Source: an uncultured SAR116 cluster alpha proteobacterium
Lineage (GTDB): Bacteria; Pseudomonadota; Alphaproteobacteria; Puniceispirillales; Marisalimonadaceae
Direction of reading: 5' to 3'
Assembly: GCA_902517815.1 (NCBI GenBank)
Contig: CABYED010000005.1
Coordinates: forward strand, 31,794-95,793
Length of the DNA: 64,000 bases
Part shown: piece by piece, positions 37,181 through 47,024 of the stretch
Layout: each line of letters starts with the position of its first letter
Numbering within the stretch: position 1 is the first letter of the stretch
The notes under the pieces: model-generated
Seen by the model: only the letters and a program-made list of their open reading frames with translations
What the model was told of the DNA's origin: nothing
Database searches by the model: none
Position numbers and translations under genes: made by a program

Positions 37181-38591
37181 TTATATTAAATATTCAAGTA
37201 CAAGAGGAGGAGATGATTCTCTTTCATACGAAGAGGTTCTTTTAGCTGGCTTAGCAAGAGATGGTGGATTATTTATGCCAGAAAAATGGCCAAGTTTTAG
37301 TCATGGTGACTTAAAAAACATGAAAGAACTTACTTATTCAAAGTTAGCTACTAAAATTTTAAAACCTTTTATTCAACCTTTTTTGGATGAGGATGATATT
37401 TCAAATATATGTGAGTCTACTTATTCAACATTTGGTAATGAAGTAGCTCCTTTAAAAGAGCTTAAGGAAAACACATACATTCTTGAGCTTTTTCATGGTC
37501 CCACACTAGCATTTAAAGATTATGCTATGCAATTTTTATCCAGAGCATTTAACATAGCGCTAGAAAAAAAGAATAAAAGAGCTGTAATTTTAGGTGCAAC
37601 TAGTGGTGATACTGGTTCTGCCGCTCTAGAGGCATTTAAGGGGAAAGATAATATCGATATTTTTATACTTTTCCCGCACAAAAGGGTATCAGAAGTTCAA
37701 CAAAAACAAATGACTTGGATAAATGAAGACGGAGCTCATGCCTTATCTGTGAAAACTGATTTTGACGGGTGTCAGGCAATTGTTAAAGATTGTTTTGAAG
37801 ATTTAAACTTTAAAGATCGTACATCACTCTCAGCTATAAACTCAATTAATTGGGTTAGATTATTACCTCAAATAGTTTATTATTTCTACTCTGCGCTTAG
37901 AGTAGGATCTCCTGAAAAAGAGGTCGTTTTTTCAGTGCCCACTGGTAATTTTGGAAATATTTTAGCAGGATGGATGGCAAAAAAAATGGGGCTTCCTATA
38001 TCTAAGCTGATATGTGGCTCAAACCAAAATGATATACTAACTAGATTTTTTGAAAATGGTATTATGAAGAGAAAAAATGTTTTTCCTTCTTATAGCCCAA
38101 GTATGGATATTCAAGTTTCTAGCAATTTTGAGAGACTATTATACGAAATAAATGATAGAGATACAAATTTAGTAAAAAAGCAAATGAATGAATTTAAAGT
38201 TGATGGAAAATTTCAAATTACTCAAGACCAACTTAACAAAATAAATAATTTATTCGTAGCTTTTAAGATAAGTGATTTTGATACTCTTAATATAATTAAA
38301 AAGATCTATATTGATCACAAATATATGCTCGATCCCCACAGCGCGATAGGTTATGGCGCTGTGCAAAAAGCTGTTGAACAAGAAATCATTTCCAATGATT
38401 GTCCTATAATTTCTCTTGCTTGTGCACACCCTGCTAAATTTCCACAAGTTATAAAAAAAAGTATTGGTATAATACCTGAATTTCCTTTGCATTTAGATCA
38501 AATTATGAGTCGAAAAGAAAACTTCAAAACAATTGATCCTAATTTAAAAGATGTTCAAGAATATATTATAAAATCTATGAGAAAGTTATGA
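37173..38591 (+). CDS. thrC: Threonine synthase
   Basis: PLP enzyme of 472 aa that converts phosphohomoserine to threonine. The N-terminus YSSTRGG, the PLP lysine in FHGPTLAFKDYAMQ (Lys115), the phosphate-binding GATSGDTGSAALEAF and SVPTGNFGN are clear. It overlaps surf1 and the following M16 peptidase gene (4 bp), the usual alphaproteobacterial surf1-thrC-M16 order. The thrB homoserine kinase that supplies its substrate is encoded at 43.4-44.4 kb. Confidence 0.97.
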   Translation: MDDYIKYSSTRGGDDSLSYEEVLLAGLARDGGLFMPEKWPSFSHGDLKNMKELTYSKLATKILKPFIQPFLDEDDISNICESTYSTFGNEVAPLKELKENTYILELFHGPTLAFKDYAMQFLSRAFNIALEKKNKRAVILGATSGDTGSAALEAFKGKDNIDIFILFPHKRVSEVQQKQMTWINEDGAHALSVKTDFDGCQAIVKDCFEDLNFKDRTSLSAINSINWVRLLPQIVYYFYSALRVGSPEKEVVFSVPTGNFGNILAGWMAKKMGLPISKLICGSNQNDILTRFFENGIMKRKNVFPSYSPSMDIQVSSNFERLLYEINDRDTNLVKKQMNEFKVDGKFQITQDQLNKINNLFVAFKISDFDTLNIIKKIYIDHKYMLDPHSAIGYGAVQKAVEQEIISNDCPIISLACAHPAKFPQVIKKSIGIIPEFPLHLDQIMSRKENFKTIDPNLKDVQEYIIKSMRKL

Positions 38592-39844
38592 GTGTAGAAT
38601 TTAAAACTCTTGATAATGGTATAACAATTATTAATGATCAAATTGATGTTGAAAGTGCATCTATTGGAGTTTGGATAGGTGCAGGCAGTTCTAACGAAAA
38701 CAATGATGAATGTGGAATTGCCCATATGTTAGAACATATGGCTTTCAAAGGAACTAAAAATAGAAATGCCGAAACAATAGCACGAGAGATCGAAGATGTT
38801 GGAGGTGATATCAATGCTTACACTAGTAAAGAAGTTACTGCTTATTTTCTTAAAGTATTGAAAGAAAACGCTGCATTAGGAGTTGATATACTTTCAGATA
38901 TTATAAAAAACTCAACTTTCCCTAAAGATGAAATTGAGAGAGAAAGAGGGGTTATAATTTCTGAGATTGGACAATCTTATGATGCTCCAGACGATAGAGT
39001 ATTTGAAAATTTTACTAAAACTGCTTTTAAAAATCAACCAATGGGAAGACCCATTCTTGGCACTAAAGAAACTGTAAGTAATTTTAAACAGTCTGATTTA
39101 AAATTCTTTCTAGATTCAAATTATATTCCAGAAAACATGGTTGTCTCTATGTCTGGAAACTTAAATAAGGATCATTTATTTAAAATCGTTGAAGAAAAAT
39201 TTTCAGAAATCAAAAAAGGTAATAAACCTAAAAAAGTTAACTCTAAATGGACTTCAGGATTTATTGCGGAAGATAGAGACTTAGAACAAACACAATTAGT
39301 ATTCGGTGTTGAAGGTTTAAAAAACATAGATGTTGACCGTTTTTCTCTCAGAGCGCTATCAATTATACTAGGTGGTGGGATGTCTTCGAGGTTGTTTCAA
39401 GAGATAAGAGAAAAAAGAGGTTTATGTTATTCCATTTTTAGTTTTACACAGATGCAAAATTCTTCTGGCGTATTTGGTTTTTATGCTGGAACTTCACCTA
39501 GCGATGTTGATCAATTACTTGAAGCAAGTTTAATAGAATGGAAAAAAATAAAAAAATTCATATCTTCCGAAGAGCTTGATAGAGCAAAATCACAAATGAA
39601 ATCTGGTTTTATAATGGGTCAAGAGAGTAACAGTTCAAGGTCAGAATATTTTGCAAAAAATATGATTAGTTTTAGAAAATTGTTAGAAACTAAAGAAGTT
39701 ATAAGAAGCATAGAAAATGTATCTATTTCTTCTATTTATGATTTATGTGAAAAGTTGTTAAATTCTGCGAAACCAGTTTTATCTGTTATAGGACCAAACG
39801 CCAATTCATTAAAAAAATTAGAAATTTCAACAATACTAAATTAA
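38588..39844 (+). CDS. M16 zinc peptidase (mitochondrial-processing-peptidase-like)
   Basis: 418 aa with two M16 halves. The inverted zinc motif HxxEH is at residues 46-50 (HMLEHMAFKGT), followed by GGDINAYTSKEVTAYF; the C-terminal half has GGGMSSRLFQEIREKRGLCYS. It resembles the beta subunit of the mitochondrial processing peptidase, for which alphaproteobacterial proteins of this type are the presumed relatives. Overlaps thrC by 4 bp. Substrates unknown. Confidence 0.94.
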   Translation: MSVEFKTLDNGITIINDQIDVESASIGVWIGAGSSNENNDECGIAHMLEHMAFKGTKNRNAETIAREIEDVGGDINAYTSKEVTAYFLKVLKENAALGVDILSDIIKNSTFPKDEIERERGVIISEIGQSYDAPDDRVFENFTKTAFKNQPMGRPILGTKETVSNFKQSDLKFFLDSNYIPENMVVSMSGNLNKDHLFKIVEEKFSEIKKGNKPKKVNSKWTSGFIAEDRDLEQTQLVFGVEGLKNIDVDRFSLRALSIILGGGMSSRLFQEIREKRGLCYSIFSFTQMQNSSGVFGFYAGTSPSDVDQLLEASLIEWKKIKKFISSEELDRAKSQMKSGFIMGQESNSSRSEYFAKNMISFRKLLETKEVIRSIENVSISSIYDLCEKLLNSAKPVLSVIGPNANSLKKLEISTILN

Positions 39845-39852
39845 AATAGCCA

Positions 39853-40413
39853 CTAGGCACTTCCTGAATATGAGACTAACTTACTTGGGTCTACACCCAT
39901 GTTTTTTAAACATTTTTTCCACAACGAAAATTCCAAGTGATTATGAAATATCAGATCTTTATTTGAGTTAGTTATAATCCAAGAATTTTCTAGTATTTCA
40001 TTGTCAAGTTGTCCTTGATCCCATACGGCACATCCCAAGAAAATTTTTGCATATTCTGGTGATTTATCTTTTGAAATATCAATTAAGATTTCTTCTGAAC
40101 TTGTAATCATTACACCATCTAAAATATTTTCAGATGTTTTATATTTTTTTTCATTAGAATGTATAATAAAACCTTGATTTAGATGGACAGGACCCCCAAA
40201 AAAAGTAGGGCTTGGTTTAAAATTAGTGACAGAATTAATTTTCATTTTTTTTAAAAACTGGGATGTGTCAAAATTGTATAGGGGTTTGTTTAGTATTAAA
40301 CCCATTGTGGCATCTTTAGAATGTTCACAAATCAATATAACAGAATCCTGAAATCTTATGTCTTCAAGTCCCGGAGAGGCAATAAGCAGTTTACCTAACA
40401 ATTCTTGATCCAT
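39853..40413 (-). CDS. yqgE: YqgE/AlgH family protein (UPF0301)
   Basis: 186 aa. Diagnostic N-terminus GKLLIASPGLEDIRFQDSVILICEHSKDATMGLILNKP, then FFGGPVHLNQGFIIHS and FLGCAVWDQGQLDNEI. The family is widespread in proteobacteria and its biochemical role is not established. It is divergent from the dsbD-like gene across 53 bp, a pairing often seen in Alphaproteobacteria. Confidence 0.92.
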   Translation of the reverse strand: MDQELLGKLLIASPGLEDIRFQDSVILICEHSKDATMGLILNKPLYNFDTSQFLKKMKINSVTNFKPSPTFFGGPVHLNQGFIIHSNEKKYKTSENILDGVMITSSEEILIDISKDKSPEYAKIFLGCAVWDQGQLDNEILENSWIITNSNKDLIFHNHLEFSLWKKCLKNMGVDPSKLVSYSGSA

Positions 40414-40466
40414 AATTGTAATTCCAATATATTACTGACAATTCTTATAATAACCAAAAAGAAATA

Positions 40467-42437
40467 ATGCACAATAAACTAGTACATTTTAAATATTATA
40501 AAGTTTTAATTTTGTTGTTATTTTTAACTTTAAGTATCTTGACTAATATAAGCAAATCTGTATCAAACATCTTAGCTTCTAATCAAAATACTATAACTAA
40601 TGAAAATTATGATTTTGTTAAATTTGATATTTTATTTGGCAAAATATTTGAAACCACACCAACAAAAATTCTCATAGGTTTACAAGTAACCCTCTTACCA
40701 GAATGGAAAATTTATTGGAGAAATCCTGGTGATGCAGGACTACCTCCAGAAATCAAATGGGAAAAAGGAAATAATATTAAATCAATGAATTTACTGTTTC
40801 CAAACCCTAAAAGATTTAAGTTTTTCGGCATTGAAACATTTGGTTACGAAAATGAAGTAATTTTTCCAATAGTTATAGAACGGTTAAACAAAAACAAAAA
40901 AATATCAGGACAACTTCTGTTTGAGGCACAAGTATGTGCTGAGATATGTGTTCCAGTTAGTTTTAATTATGATTTAAGTAAATTAATTAAAAATTACAAA
41001 AATAATTCTAAATTATCAGATATACTTAAATATAAGAGTAAAGTACCAAAAAATGCGGGACATAAAGATTTAGAACTTTTTTCATTTGACAAATTTGATA
41101 GTAAACTCAAATTAACTTTTACAAATAAATTAAATATTAATCCATATGATATAATTGTAGAAGATAATAAAGAATTTATTTTTGAAAAACCTTTGTATTC
41201 AAAAACTGGCGAACTTTTAAATCTAACTATTAATTTTAAAGATAATAAAAATTATGAATTTGAATTTTTAAAATTAACTTTTCTTAATAATGATAATAGT
41301 TATGAGAGAATTATAACTAATAAGTCAAATTTTTCGAATAAAAATATATTAAACTTTAATGAAAATAAAATTTTAGTTGGTCTTGAAATTTTCATAATAG
41401 CTTTAATTGGTGGTTTTATTTTAAATTTTATGCCTTGTGTTCTTCCTGTATTATCTTTGAAAATGGTACAATTAGTAAATCTAAGAACGGAAAACAAAGT
41501 AATATTTAGAAAGAAAATATTATTTAATATAATGGGTATATTAACATCTTTTTTATTGCTAGCAGTTGGCACTTACGTTGTTAAGTCTGCAGGTGAACTT
41601 GTTGGTTGGGGCGTACAGTTTCAAAATCCATCTTTTCTAATTTTTATGATTTTACTTACAGCTTTTTTTGGTTTCAATCTCTTAGGGCTATTTAATTTAT
41701 TTTTACCTCCAAAAATTTTAAATATTCTATCATTTAGAGGTGAAGGTTTTTTTGGAGATTTCATTACTGGAATTACATTAACTTTATTAGCTACTCCTTG
41801 TACGGCACCATTAGTGGGTACTGCAGTTGGTTTTGCTTTATCTGGAGACACTTTCGAAATTTTCTCTATTCTTTTAATAATGGGTTTAGGTTTGTCATTA
41901 CCCCTAATTTTAATAATGTTATTCCCAAAAATTATATCAATTATTCCAAAGCCTGGTGAATGGTTAATAACTTTTAAAAAATTTATGGCTATTTTCCTTC
42001 TATTTACATCGTTATGGTTAATTAATTTATTAATAAAATTAGAGACAAAAATTGAAACCACTATAAATAACTACTCTAATTTAGAGATAGTTAATTGGGA
42101 TATAAACAAAAATTTTTCATTACCAAACCAGTTGGCAACTAGAGGAGAAATAGTATTTGTTGATATTACTGCTGATTGGTGTTTAACATGTCAGGTGAAT
42201 AAAGCCTTGGTACTAGATACTAAAAAAATATCAGAAATTTTTAATAGCAATAATGTAAAAGTTCTGGTCTTAGATTGGACTAAGCCGAACGAAAATATTA
42301 AAAATTTCCTAACTAAAAAAGGTCGTTATGGAATACCGTATAATGAAATTTATGGTCCATTATTATTAAATGGAAAAATTTTGTCTGAATTGCTTACTAT
42401 TAAAGAGGTCCAGAAATATATCGATAAAGCAAAATAA
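40467..42437 (+). CDS. Thiol:disulfide interchange protein, DsbD/ScsB type
   Basis: 656 aa with three parts. A periplasmic N-terminal domain has WKIYWRNPGDAGLPPEIKWE and a CAEIC pair (Cys157, Cys161). The central membrane domain (eight helices, about 305-530) has Cys residues in NFMPCVLPVLSLK and LLATPCTAPLVGTAVG. The C-terminal thioredoxin domain has CLTC (572-575) and a cis-Pro in GIPYNEI. It moves electrons from cytoplasmic thioredoxin to periplasmic targets. The N-terminal domain matches ScsB-like proteins rather than classical DsbD. Followed by a peroxiredoxin gene. Confidence 0.9.
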   Translation: MHNKLVHFKYYKVLILLLFLTLSILTNISKSVSNILASNQNTITNENYDFVKFDILFGKIFETTPTKILIGLQVTLLPEWKIYWRNPGDAGLPPEIKWEKGNNIKSMNLLFPNPKRFKFFGIETFGYENEVIFPIVIERLNKNKKISGQLLFEAQVCAEICVPVSFNYDLSKLIKNYKNNSKLSDILKYKSKVPKNAGHKDLELFSFDKFDSKLKLTFTNKLNINPYDIIVEDNKEFIFEKPLYSKTGELLNLTINFKDNKNYEFEFLKLTFLNNDNSYERIITNKSNFSNKNILNFNENKILVGLEIFIIALIGGFILNFMPCVLPVLSLKMVQLVNLRTENKVIFRKKILFNIMGILTSFLLLAVGTYVVKSAGELVGWGVQFQNPSFLIFMILLTAFFGFNLLGLFNLFLPPKILNILSFRGEGFFGDFITGITLTLLATPCTAPLVGTAVGFALSGDTFEIFSILLIMGLGLSLPLILIMLFPKIISIIPKPGEWLITFKKFMAIFLLFTSLWLINLLIKLETKIETTINNYSNLEIVNWDINKNFSLPNQLATRGEIVFVDITADWCLTCQVNKALVLDTKKISEIFNSNNVKVLVLDWTKPNENIKNFLTKKGRYGIPYNEIYGPLLLNGKILSELLTIKEVQKYIDKAK

Positions 42438-42498
42438 TTTTATTTTAAAACCTAGTTATATAGTTTAATTATAATTTTAAGAACTAAAAGGAGTTTGA

Positions 42499-42978
42499 AT
42501 GTCAACAAATATAGGTAATAGTTTCCCCTCTGGAATATTTCTTATTAAAGATAGTGAGGGAGTCAAAGAAGTAAAAACTAAAGAGTATTTTAAATCAAAA
42601 AAAGTTGTATTGTTTGCTTTACCTGGTGCTTTCACTCCGACATGTTCTGCTAAGCATTTGCCAGGTTATATAAAATATTATCAAGATATTAAAGCTAAAG
42701 GTGTAGATATAATTGCATGTATGGCAGTGAATGATCCACATGTAATGCGTGCATGGGGTATAGCAAATGAAGTTGAAGGAAAAATTGACATGTTGTCTGA
42801 TTCTGATTGTTCAGTCTCTCAGTCTCTTGGTCTTGATATGAATTTTGGTAGAATAATGGGGCATAGATCAAGAAGATTTGCAATGGTAGTTGATGATAAT
42901 ATAATCAGAAAGTCATTTGTGGAAGAAGTAGGAGCATTTGAGGTTTCAACTGCAGAAAATATTTTAAAAAATCTATAG
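42499..42978 (+). CDS. Peroxiredoxin, Prx5-like
   Basis: 159 aa. The peroxidatic cysteine is Cys49 in PGAFTPTCSAKHLPGY, and the conserved Arg is in the FGRIMGHRSRRFAMVVDD region. It reduces hydrogen peroxide and organic peroxides, probably with glutathione/glutaredoxin as donor, as in related Prx5-type enzymes; no glutaredoxin domain is fused. A strong AAGGAG ribosome-binding site precedes the ATG. It ends 10 bp from convergent rnhA. Confidence 0.93.
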   Translation: MSTNIGNSFPSGIFLIKDSEGVKEVKTKEYFKSKKVVLFALPGAFTPTCSAKHLPGYIKYYQDIKAKGVDIIACMAVNDPHVMRAWGIANEVEGKIDMLSDSDCSVSQSLGLDMNFGRIMGHRSRRFAMVVDDNIIRKSFVEEVGAFEVSTAENILKNL

Positions 42979-42988
42979 TATTTTATTA

Positions 42989-43420
42989 TTACTCATTCAT
43001 TGCATTTACAGCCAATTTATCTGCAATTTCATTATAATGGTTTCCAGAATGTCCTTTAACCCAAAACCATTCTACATTATGAAGATTCACATTTTCATCT
43101 AGTTCAATCCAAAGCTCTTTATTGGAGACCTTTTTTTTATTAGCAGTTTTCCATCCATTTTTTTTCCAATTAATAATCCATTCTGTTATTCCATTTTTAA
43201 CATATTGTGAATCTGTATATAATTTTATTTTACTTGGGTGTTTTATTGCTTTTAAAGCCTCAATTGTTGCCTTAAGTTCCATTCTATTATTTGTGGTTAA
43301 ATTTTCTGATCCAGATAAATGTTTTTCATTATCCTGATAAAGTAAAACGGCTCCCCATCCACCTTTTCCAGGGTTTCCAGAGCATGCACCATCTGTAAAA
43401 ATAGTAATTTCTTTTTTCAT
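42989..43420 (-). CDS. rnhA: Ribonuclease HI
   Basis: 143 aa; cleaves RNA in RNA-DNA hybrids. The catalytic carboxylates are Asp10 ([14 protein letters not shown]), Glu48 (NNRMELKA), Asp70 (YTDSQYV) and Asp134 (EIADKLA); the active-site His is in VKGHSGN. It lies directly after thrB on the same strand (2-bp gap). Confidence 0.97.
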   Translation of the reverse strand: MKKEITIFTDGACSGNPGKGGWGAVLLYQDNEKHLSGSENLTTNNRMELKATIEALKAIKHPSKIKLYTDSQYVKNGITEWIINWKKNGWKTANKKKVSNKELWIELDENVNLHNVEWFWVKGHSGNHYNEIADKLAVNAMNE

Positions 43421-43422
43421 GA

Positions 43423-44400
43423 TTAATTTTCTACATATTTAATATTTTTAACTAATTTCTTAAAGTGGTTGTGTTTTGTTACGTATTCTTCTGGATTTTT
43501 GAGAACAACATTAGCTTCAATAGGTGTGTTTACCCAATCAAATAATCTTGTTAATAAAAAACGTAATGAAGCAGCTTGACACAGTAGTGGTAAAAAGAAT
43601 TCTTCATCTTTACTTAATTTCCTCTTAGATTTGTATCCTTTTAATAGAGCTTGATATTTTTTATCTTGAAAATTGTATTGCTTATCAAAACACCAAGCAT
43701 TAATAGCAATCGCCAAGTCATATGCAAGTATGTCAGTACATGAAAAATAAAAATCAATTACTCCTGTGATTTTATCATTAATAAAAAAAACATTATCAGG
43801 AAAAAAATCTCCATGAATAAAGCCTTTAGGTAAGTCACTTGGCCAAAATTTAGAAACAAAATCAAAGGAATTTTGTATATTTTTCATTAATTTAGGTTGA
43901 AGTTTATCTAATACGTTCACTGGTACAGAATTGTTACAATTTTTAATTAATGTTTGCCATCCCTTTATAGAAAGAGAGTTGTTCCTTTGAAGTTCAAAAT
44001 CTTTACTAAAGAGGTGCATAAGACCCATACTGGAACCAACTTGATTACAATCTCCAATTGTTATGTTGTTTTTGGATTTACCTTCAAGGAAATTAACAAT
44101 TATTGTTGGTTTCCCACTTAATTCTTGAAGAAATTCGTCATTCTTATTATATATTGGTTTAGGACAATAATAACCATTTTTGTTTAAATGAAGCATAATT
44201 TTGATAAAAAAAGGAATGTCCTTAATATCTACTCTTTTTTCAAAAATAGTGAGTATAAAATTACCATTAGATGTTTTTACATGAAAGTTACTGTTTTCTA
44301 TTCCTTCTGTAATACCAGAAAATGAAATTAACTCACCAATATCGTATAGCTTTAAAAAGTCTGTTATTTGACCTTTATTTAAATTTGTATAAACTGCCAA
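43423..44400 (-). CDS. thrB: Homoserine kinase, APH-fold type
   Basis: 325 aa of the aminoglycoside-phosphotransferase-like class of homoserine kinases common in Alphaproteobacteria. Motifs: [26 protein letters not shown] (nucleotide-binding lobe), [14 protein letters not shown] (catalytic loop with Asp) and [24 protein letters not shown] (metal-binding Asp). Supplies phosphohomoserine to ThrC (37.2-38.6 kb). Operon ispH-thrB-rnhA. Confidence 0.95.
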   Translation of the reverse strand: MAVYTNLNKGQITDFLKLYDIGELISFSGITEGIENSNFHVKTSNGNFILTIFEKRVDIKDIPFFIKIMLHLNKNGYYCPKPIYNKNDEFLQELSGKPTIIVNFLEGKSKNNITIGDCNQVGSSMGLMHLFSKDFELQRNNSLSIKGWQTLIKNCNNSVPVNVLDKLQPKLMKNIQNSFDFVSKFWPSDLPKGFIHGDFFPDNVFFINDKITGVIDFYFSCTDILAYDLAIAINAWCFDKQYNFQDKKYQALLKGYKSKRKLSKDEEFFLPLLCQAASLRFLLTRLFDWVNTPIEANVVLKNPEEYVTKHNHFKKLVKNIKYVEN

Positions 44401-44416
44401 CTCTAAAACCTATAAA

Positions 44417-45370
44417 TTATCGTAAAATTTTTGGTAAATTAAATTTAACATCTTCTTTTATTACTTCATGATCTATAAAATTAACTTCAAAATCTTTTTT
44501 AAGTTTAGATATTAACATTTGTACTAGGGTCTCAGGTGCTGATGCACCGGCAGTTAAACCAATATTAGGAGATTTTAAGGGATCAAATTTTTTTAAAAAC
44601 AAATCAAGTTTATTCTCGTTAGGTATTAAAATAGCTTTTTTTACACCGTGTGATAACGCTACTTCTACAAGACGAACAGAATTAGAAGAATTTTCAGCTC
44701 CTATAACTAAAATGCAATCACATATTTTTGACATTGATTTTACTGCCATTTGTCTATTTGTGGTTGCATAACAAATATCTTCAGAACTCGGCCCTTTAAT
44801 ATTTGGAAATCTAGATTTTAAAATACTTAAAATTTTACTTGTATCATCTATAGACAATGTCGTTTGGGTAGCAAAAGCTAAATTGTCTGGATTATCTACT
44901 TTAACTTCATAAGCATCTTCTTCTGTTTCGATCAGAGTAATATTATTTTTTGGAACTTGCCCCATAGTTCCAATTACTTCTACATGGTTTTTATGTCCAA
45001 TTAATAGAACGTGTCTTCCTAAATTATAATGACGAATTGTCTCATTATGAACTTTAGTTACTAGTGGACAAGTTGCATCTATATAAATCATTTTTCTTTT
45101 TTTTGCTTCATCCATAACAGATTTAGCAACACCATGTGCTGAAAAGATAATTGGACGATCAGTTGGTGCCTCATTAACTTCGTCAACAAACACAGCACCT
45201 ATTCTAGCTAAAGAATTAACTACGTCTTTATTATGAACTATTTCATGTCTAACATATACTGGAGATCCAAATCTTTTAATAGACTCTTCTACAATCTTTA
45301 CAGCTCTATCAACACCTGCACAAAAACCTCTTGGTGATGCAAGATATAAATTAATTTTTTGTTTCTTCAT
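44417..45370 (-). CDS. ispH: 4-hydroxy-3-methylbut-2-enyl diphosphate reductase
   Basis: Iron-sulfur enzyme of 317 aa, last step of the MEP pathway, giving IPP and DMAPP. The three cluster cysteines are visible in RGFCAGVDRAVKI (Cys17), DATCPLVTKVH and SKICDCILVIG; the HVEVIGTMGQ and TAGASAPE motifs are also present. It provides the C5 units for ubiquinone, the heme O farnesyl chain and the carotenoid/retinal pathway elsewhere in this window. First gene of ispH-thrB-rnhA. Confidence 0.97.
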   Translation of the reverse strand: MKKQKINLYLASPRGFCAGVDRAVKIVEESIKRFGSPVYVRHEIVHNKDVVNSLARIGAVFVDEVNEAPTDRPIIFSAHGVAKSVMDEAKKRKMIYIDATCPLVTKVHNETIRHYNLGRHVLLIGHKNHVEVIGTMGQVPKNNITLIETEEDAYEVKVDNPDNLAFATQTTLSIDDTSKILSILKSRFPNIKGPSSEDICYATTNRQMAVKSMSKICDCILVIGAENSSNSVRLVEVALSHGVKKAILIPNENKLDLFLKKFDPLKSPNIGLTAGASAPETLVQMLISKLKKDFEVNFIDHEVIKEDVKFNLPKILR

Positions 45371-45454
45371 AATTTATTTTTGATGTATTACAATCAATAC
45401 GTCAATAAAGATTAACCAAGTTACAAAAATTTTTAGGTTTTTAGGATGTTATGT

Positions 45455-45883
45455 ATGATTAGAGCTTTTATTATAATTTCATTTTTATTTTTTAATGGTT
45501 GTTCAACATTTAAAAAAGAAGTTGTTGAATGTCCAAAATTGATTGCACCCAAAAAAGCTGCAGAAATTATTGTTAATTCAGAAAACAACTTACCTGTTTA
45601 TATAGGATTTAGAGGTGTACAAAAGTTTTGCTTTAAAGATGGCGATGATATTAAAATGGACCTCTCTGTTAATATACGAGCAATCAGAAATGACGCAACA
45701 GAGGATGATTATGTTCCTGTAAATATTAGTATAGTATCGGTAGATTCAAATGAAAAAAAATTTGATAGAGATGAATTTAACTATTCTCAATTTTTATTAA
45801 AAGGTAGTAAAATAGTAGATAGAGCTACAACATTTGATTTGAAAGTTCCTGCTGGAGGTCAAGTCTTTCTAGGTGTAAAGTAG
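45455..45883 (+). CDS. Hypothetical lipoprotein
   Basis: I do not recognise this 142-aa protein. The ATG at 45455 is preferred over 45446 because AGGA at 45443-45446 lies at proper spacing. The N-terminus MIRAFIIISFLFFNGC is a short signal with an imperfect lipobox ending in Cys16. The mature part is about 125 residues, beta-rich by composition (IKMDLSVNIRAIR, VPVNISIVSVDS, TFDLKVPAGGQVFLGVK). It is divergent from ispH and runs directly into the atpF end. Probably an outer-membrane or periplasmic lipoprotein. Confidence 0.7.
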   Translation: MIRAFIIISFLFFNGCSTFKKEVVECPKLIAPKKAAEIIVNSENNLPVYIGFRGVQKFCFKDGDDIKMDLSVNIRAIRNDATEDDYVPVNISIVSVDSNEKKFDRDEFNYSQFLLKGSKIVDRATTFDLKVPAGGQVFLGVK

Positions 45884-46369
45884 TTATTTTATATTAGAAG
45901 ACCTGATCTCGTTTGAAGATTTAGAGATTAAATTAATGTTTTCTTTGTTATCCAAATTCTGTTTTATATAAGTCTTGGAAGATTCAATAACGATGCTAGT
46001 AGTAATTCCCTTAATGTTTTTTATAGCCTCTGCTTCTAATGATAAAATTTTTTGCTTAGCTTGCTCTTCTTTTCTTTTTATAATTTCAATGGATTTTAAG
46101 TTTGCTTCTTCTTGAATTTTCTTAGCAGTTTCTTTTGCATTTTTAATTAGATTTTCAGCTTCATCAGAGACATTTTTTTGGTTTTGTAAAGCAAGCCTTA
46201 GTTCTTCTAAGGCTTCTTCTTTAAGTGATTTAGCTTCATTAAGTTCTTTTTCAATTAATAATGATCTCTCATCTATTAAAGAAAGTATAGCTTTCTTTCC
46301 TTTTTTCCACACCAAAACAAAAAATAATATAAATGCAATTGCTACCCACGCTGTCTCATCAAAGTACAT
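45884..46369 (-). CDS. atpF: ATP synthase F0 subunit b
   Basis: 161 aa: one N-terminal membrane helix (AWVAIAFILFFVLVW) followed by a long charged coiled coil (about 30-130), the peripheral stalk of ATP synthase. It follows the b' gene after 1 bp. Alphaproteobacteria typically carry b' and b in tandem. The F1 genes (atpHAGDC) are not in the window, as usual for the split alphaproteobacterial operons. Confidence 0.93.
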   Translation of the reverse strand: MYFDETAWVAIAFILFFVLVWKKGKKAILSLIDERSLLIEKELNEAKSLKEEALEELRLALQNQKNVSDEAENLIKNAKETAKKIQEEANLKSIEIIKRKEEQAKQKILSLEAEAIKNIKGITTSIVIESSKTYIKQNLDNKENINLISKSSNEIRSSNIK

Positions 46370-46370
46370 T

Positions 46371-46958
46371 CTATTTCTCCACTAATATATTTTTTGATGC
46401 TGTATTAATTGCTTTCTTACCCTCAACCTTATCGTATTTTAGATCAGTTAAATTTTGAATGACTTTTGCAGTGAGTGCTTCGGCGTTGCTTATGACTTCT
46501 TTTATAACTAATTTTTGTGTGTCCATTATTTGTTTCTCAGCTTTGACAACTTTTTCATTTAATTTTTGATTTATATCTTTTTCTTTTTTTTCGATGTCTT
46601 TTTTTGCTTCATAAAGAGCTCGATTTACAATTGATTGTGATCTTGATTTTAATTCTGTTTGAGAATTAATAATGTTTTCTTTTATTTTGTCAGTCTCTTG
46701 ACTTGAAGTTTTAGCTTTTACTAAGTCATTTTGTATATTAGTTTCCCTGTTATTTAAAATTGATTTTATATTGGGAGTTACCAAATATTTCATTAATATA
46801 TAACCTATAATTAGGGATACAACAGACCAAAAAACAAGAGATGGATATGTATTAAAATCTAATTGTGGCAATCCAGCTTTACCTTCATCAGCTTGAGAAA
46901 CATAAGAAGTATTTATATAGAGAAGTACAACTAAGATAAATTTACAATGATATGACAT
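46371..46958 (-). CDS. atpF': ATP synthase F0 subunit b'
   Basis: 195 aa with a cleavable-looking N-terminal hydrophobic stretch, then PQLDFNTYPSLVFWSVVSLIIGYILMKYLVTPNIKSILNNRE, the typical membrane helix and neck of b' subunits, and a coiled-coil stalk. Pairs with the b subunit to form the peripheral stalk. It lies downstream of a strong hairpin that follows atpE, so its expression is probably set below that of the c subunit. Confidence 0.9.
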   Translation of the reverse strand: MSYHCKFILVVLLYINTSYVSQADEGKAGLPQLDFNTYPSLVFWSVVSLIIGYILMKYLVTPNIKSILNNRETNIQNDLVKAKTSSQETDKIKENIINSQTELKSRSQSIVNRALYEAKKDIEKKEKDINQKLNEKVVKAEKQIMDTQKLVIKEVISNAEALTAKVIQNLTDLKYDKVEGKKAINTASKNILVEK

Positions 46959-46975
46959 TTTTTATTCTTATTTAA

Positions 46976-47012
46976 CTAAAAATTTGCCTATAGTAAGATT
47001 ACTATAGGCAAA
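46976..47012 (-). terminator. Intra-operon hairpin/attenuator between atpE and atpF'
   Basis: On the minus strand a perfect 13-bp stem (47000-47012 with 46983-46995), a 4-nt loop (46996-46999) and then a TTTTT run (46978-46982). The stem starts 13 bp after the atpE stop. The form is that of an intrinsic terminator; because the b' and b genes follow, it probably attenuates or stabilises the upstream message rather than ending the operon. Confidence 0.85.
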
Positions 47013-47024
47013 ATTAAATTTTTA

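Noticed and set aside
41621..42061. Minus-strand open frame of 146 codons inside the dsbD-like gene
   Set aside because: Antisense to the membrane domain of a clear DsbD-like protein; Ile/Lys/Asn-rich and without family features.
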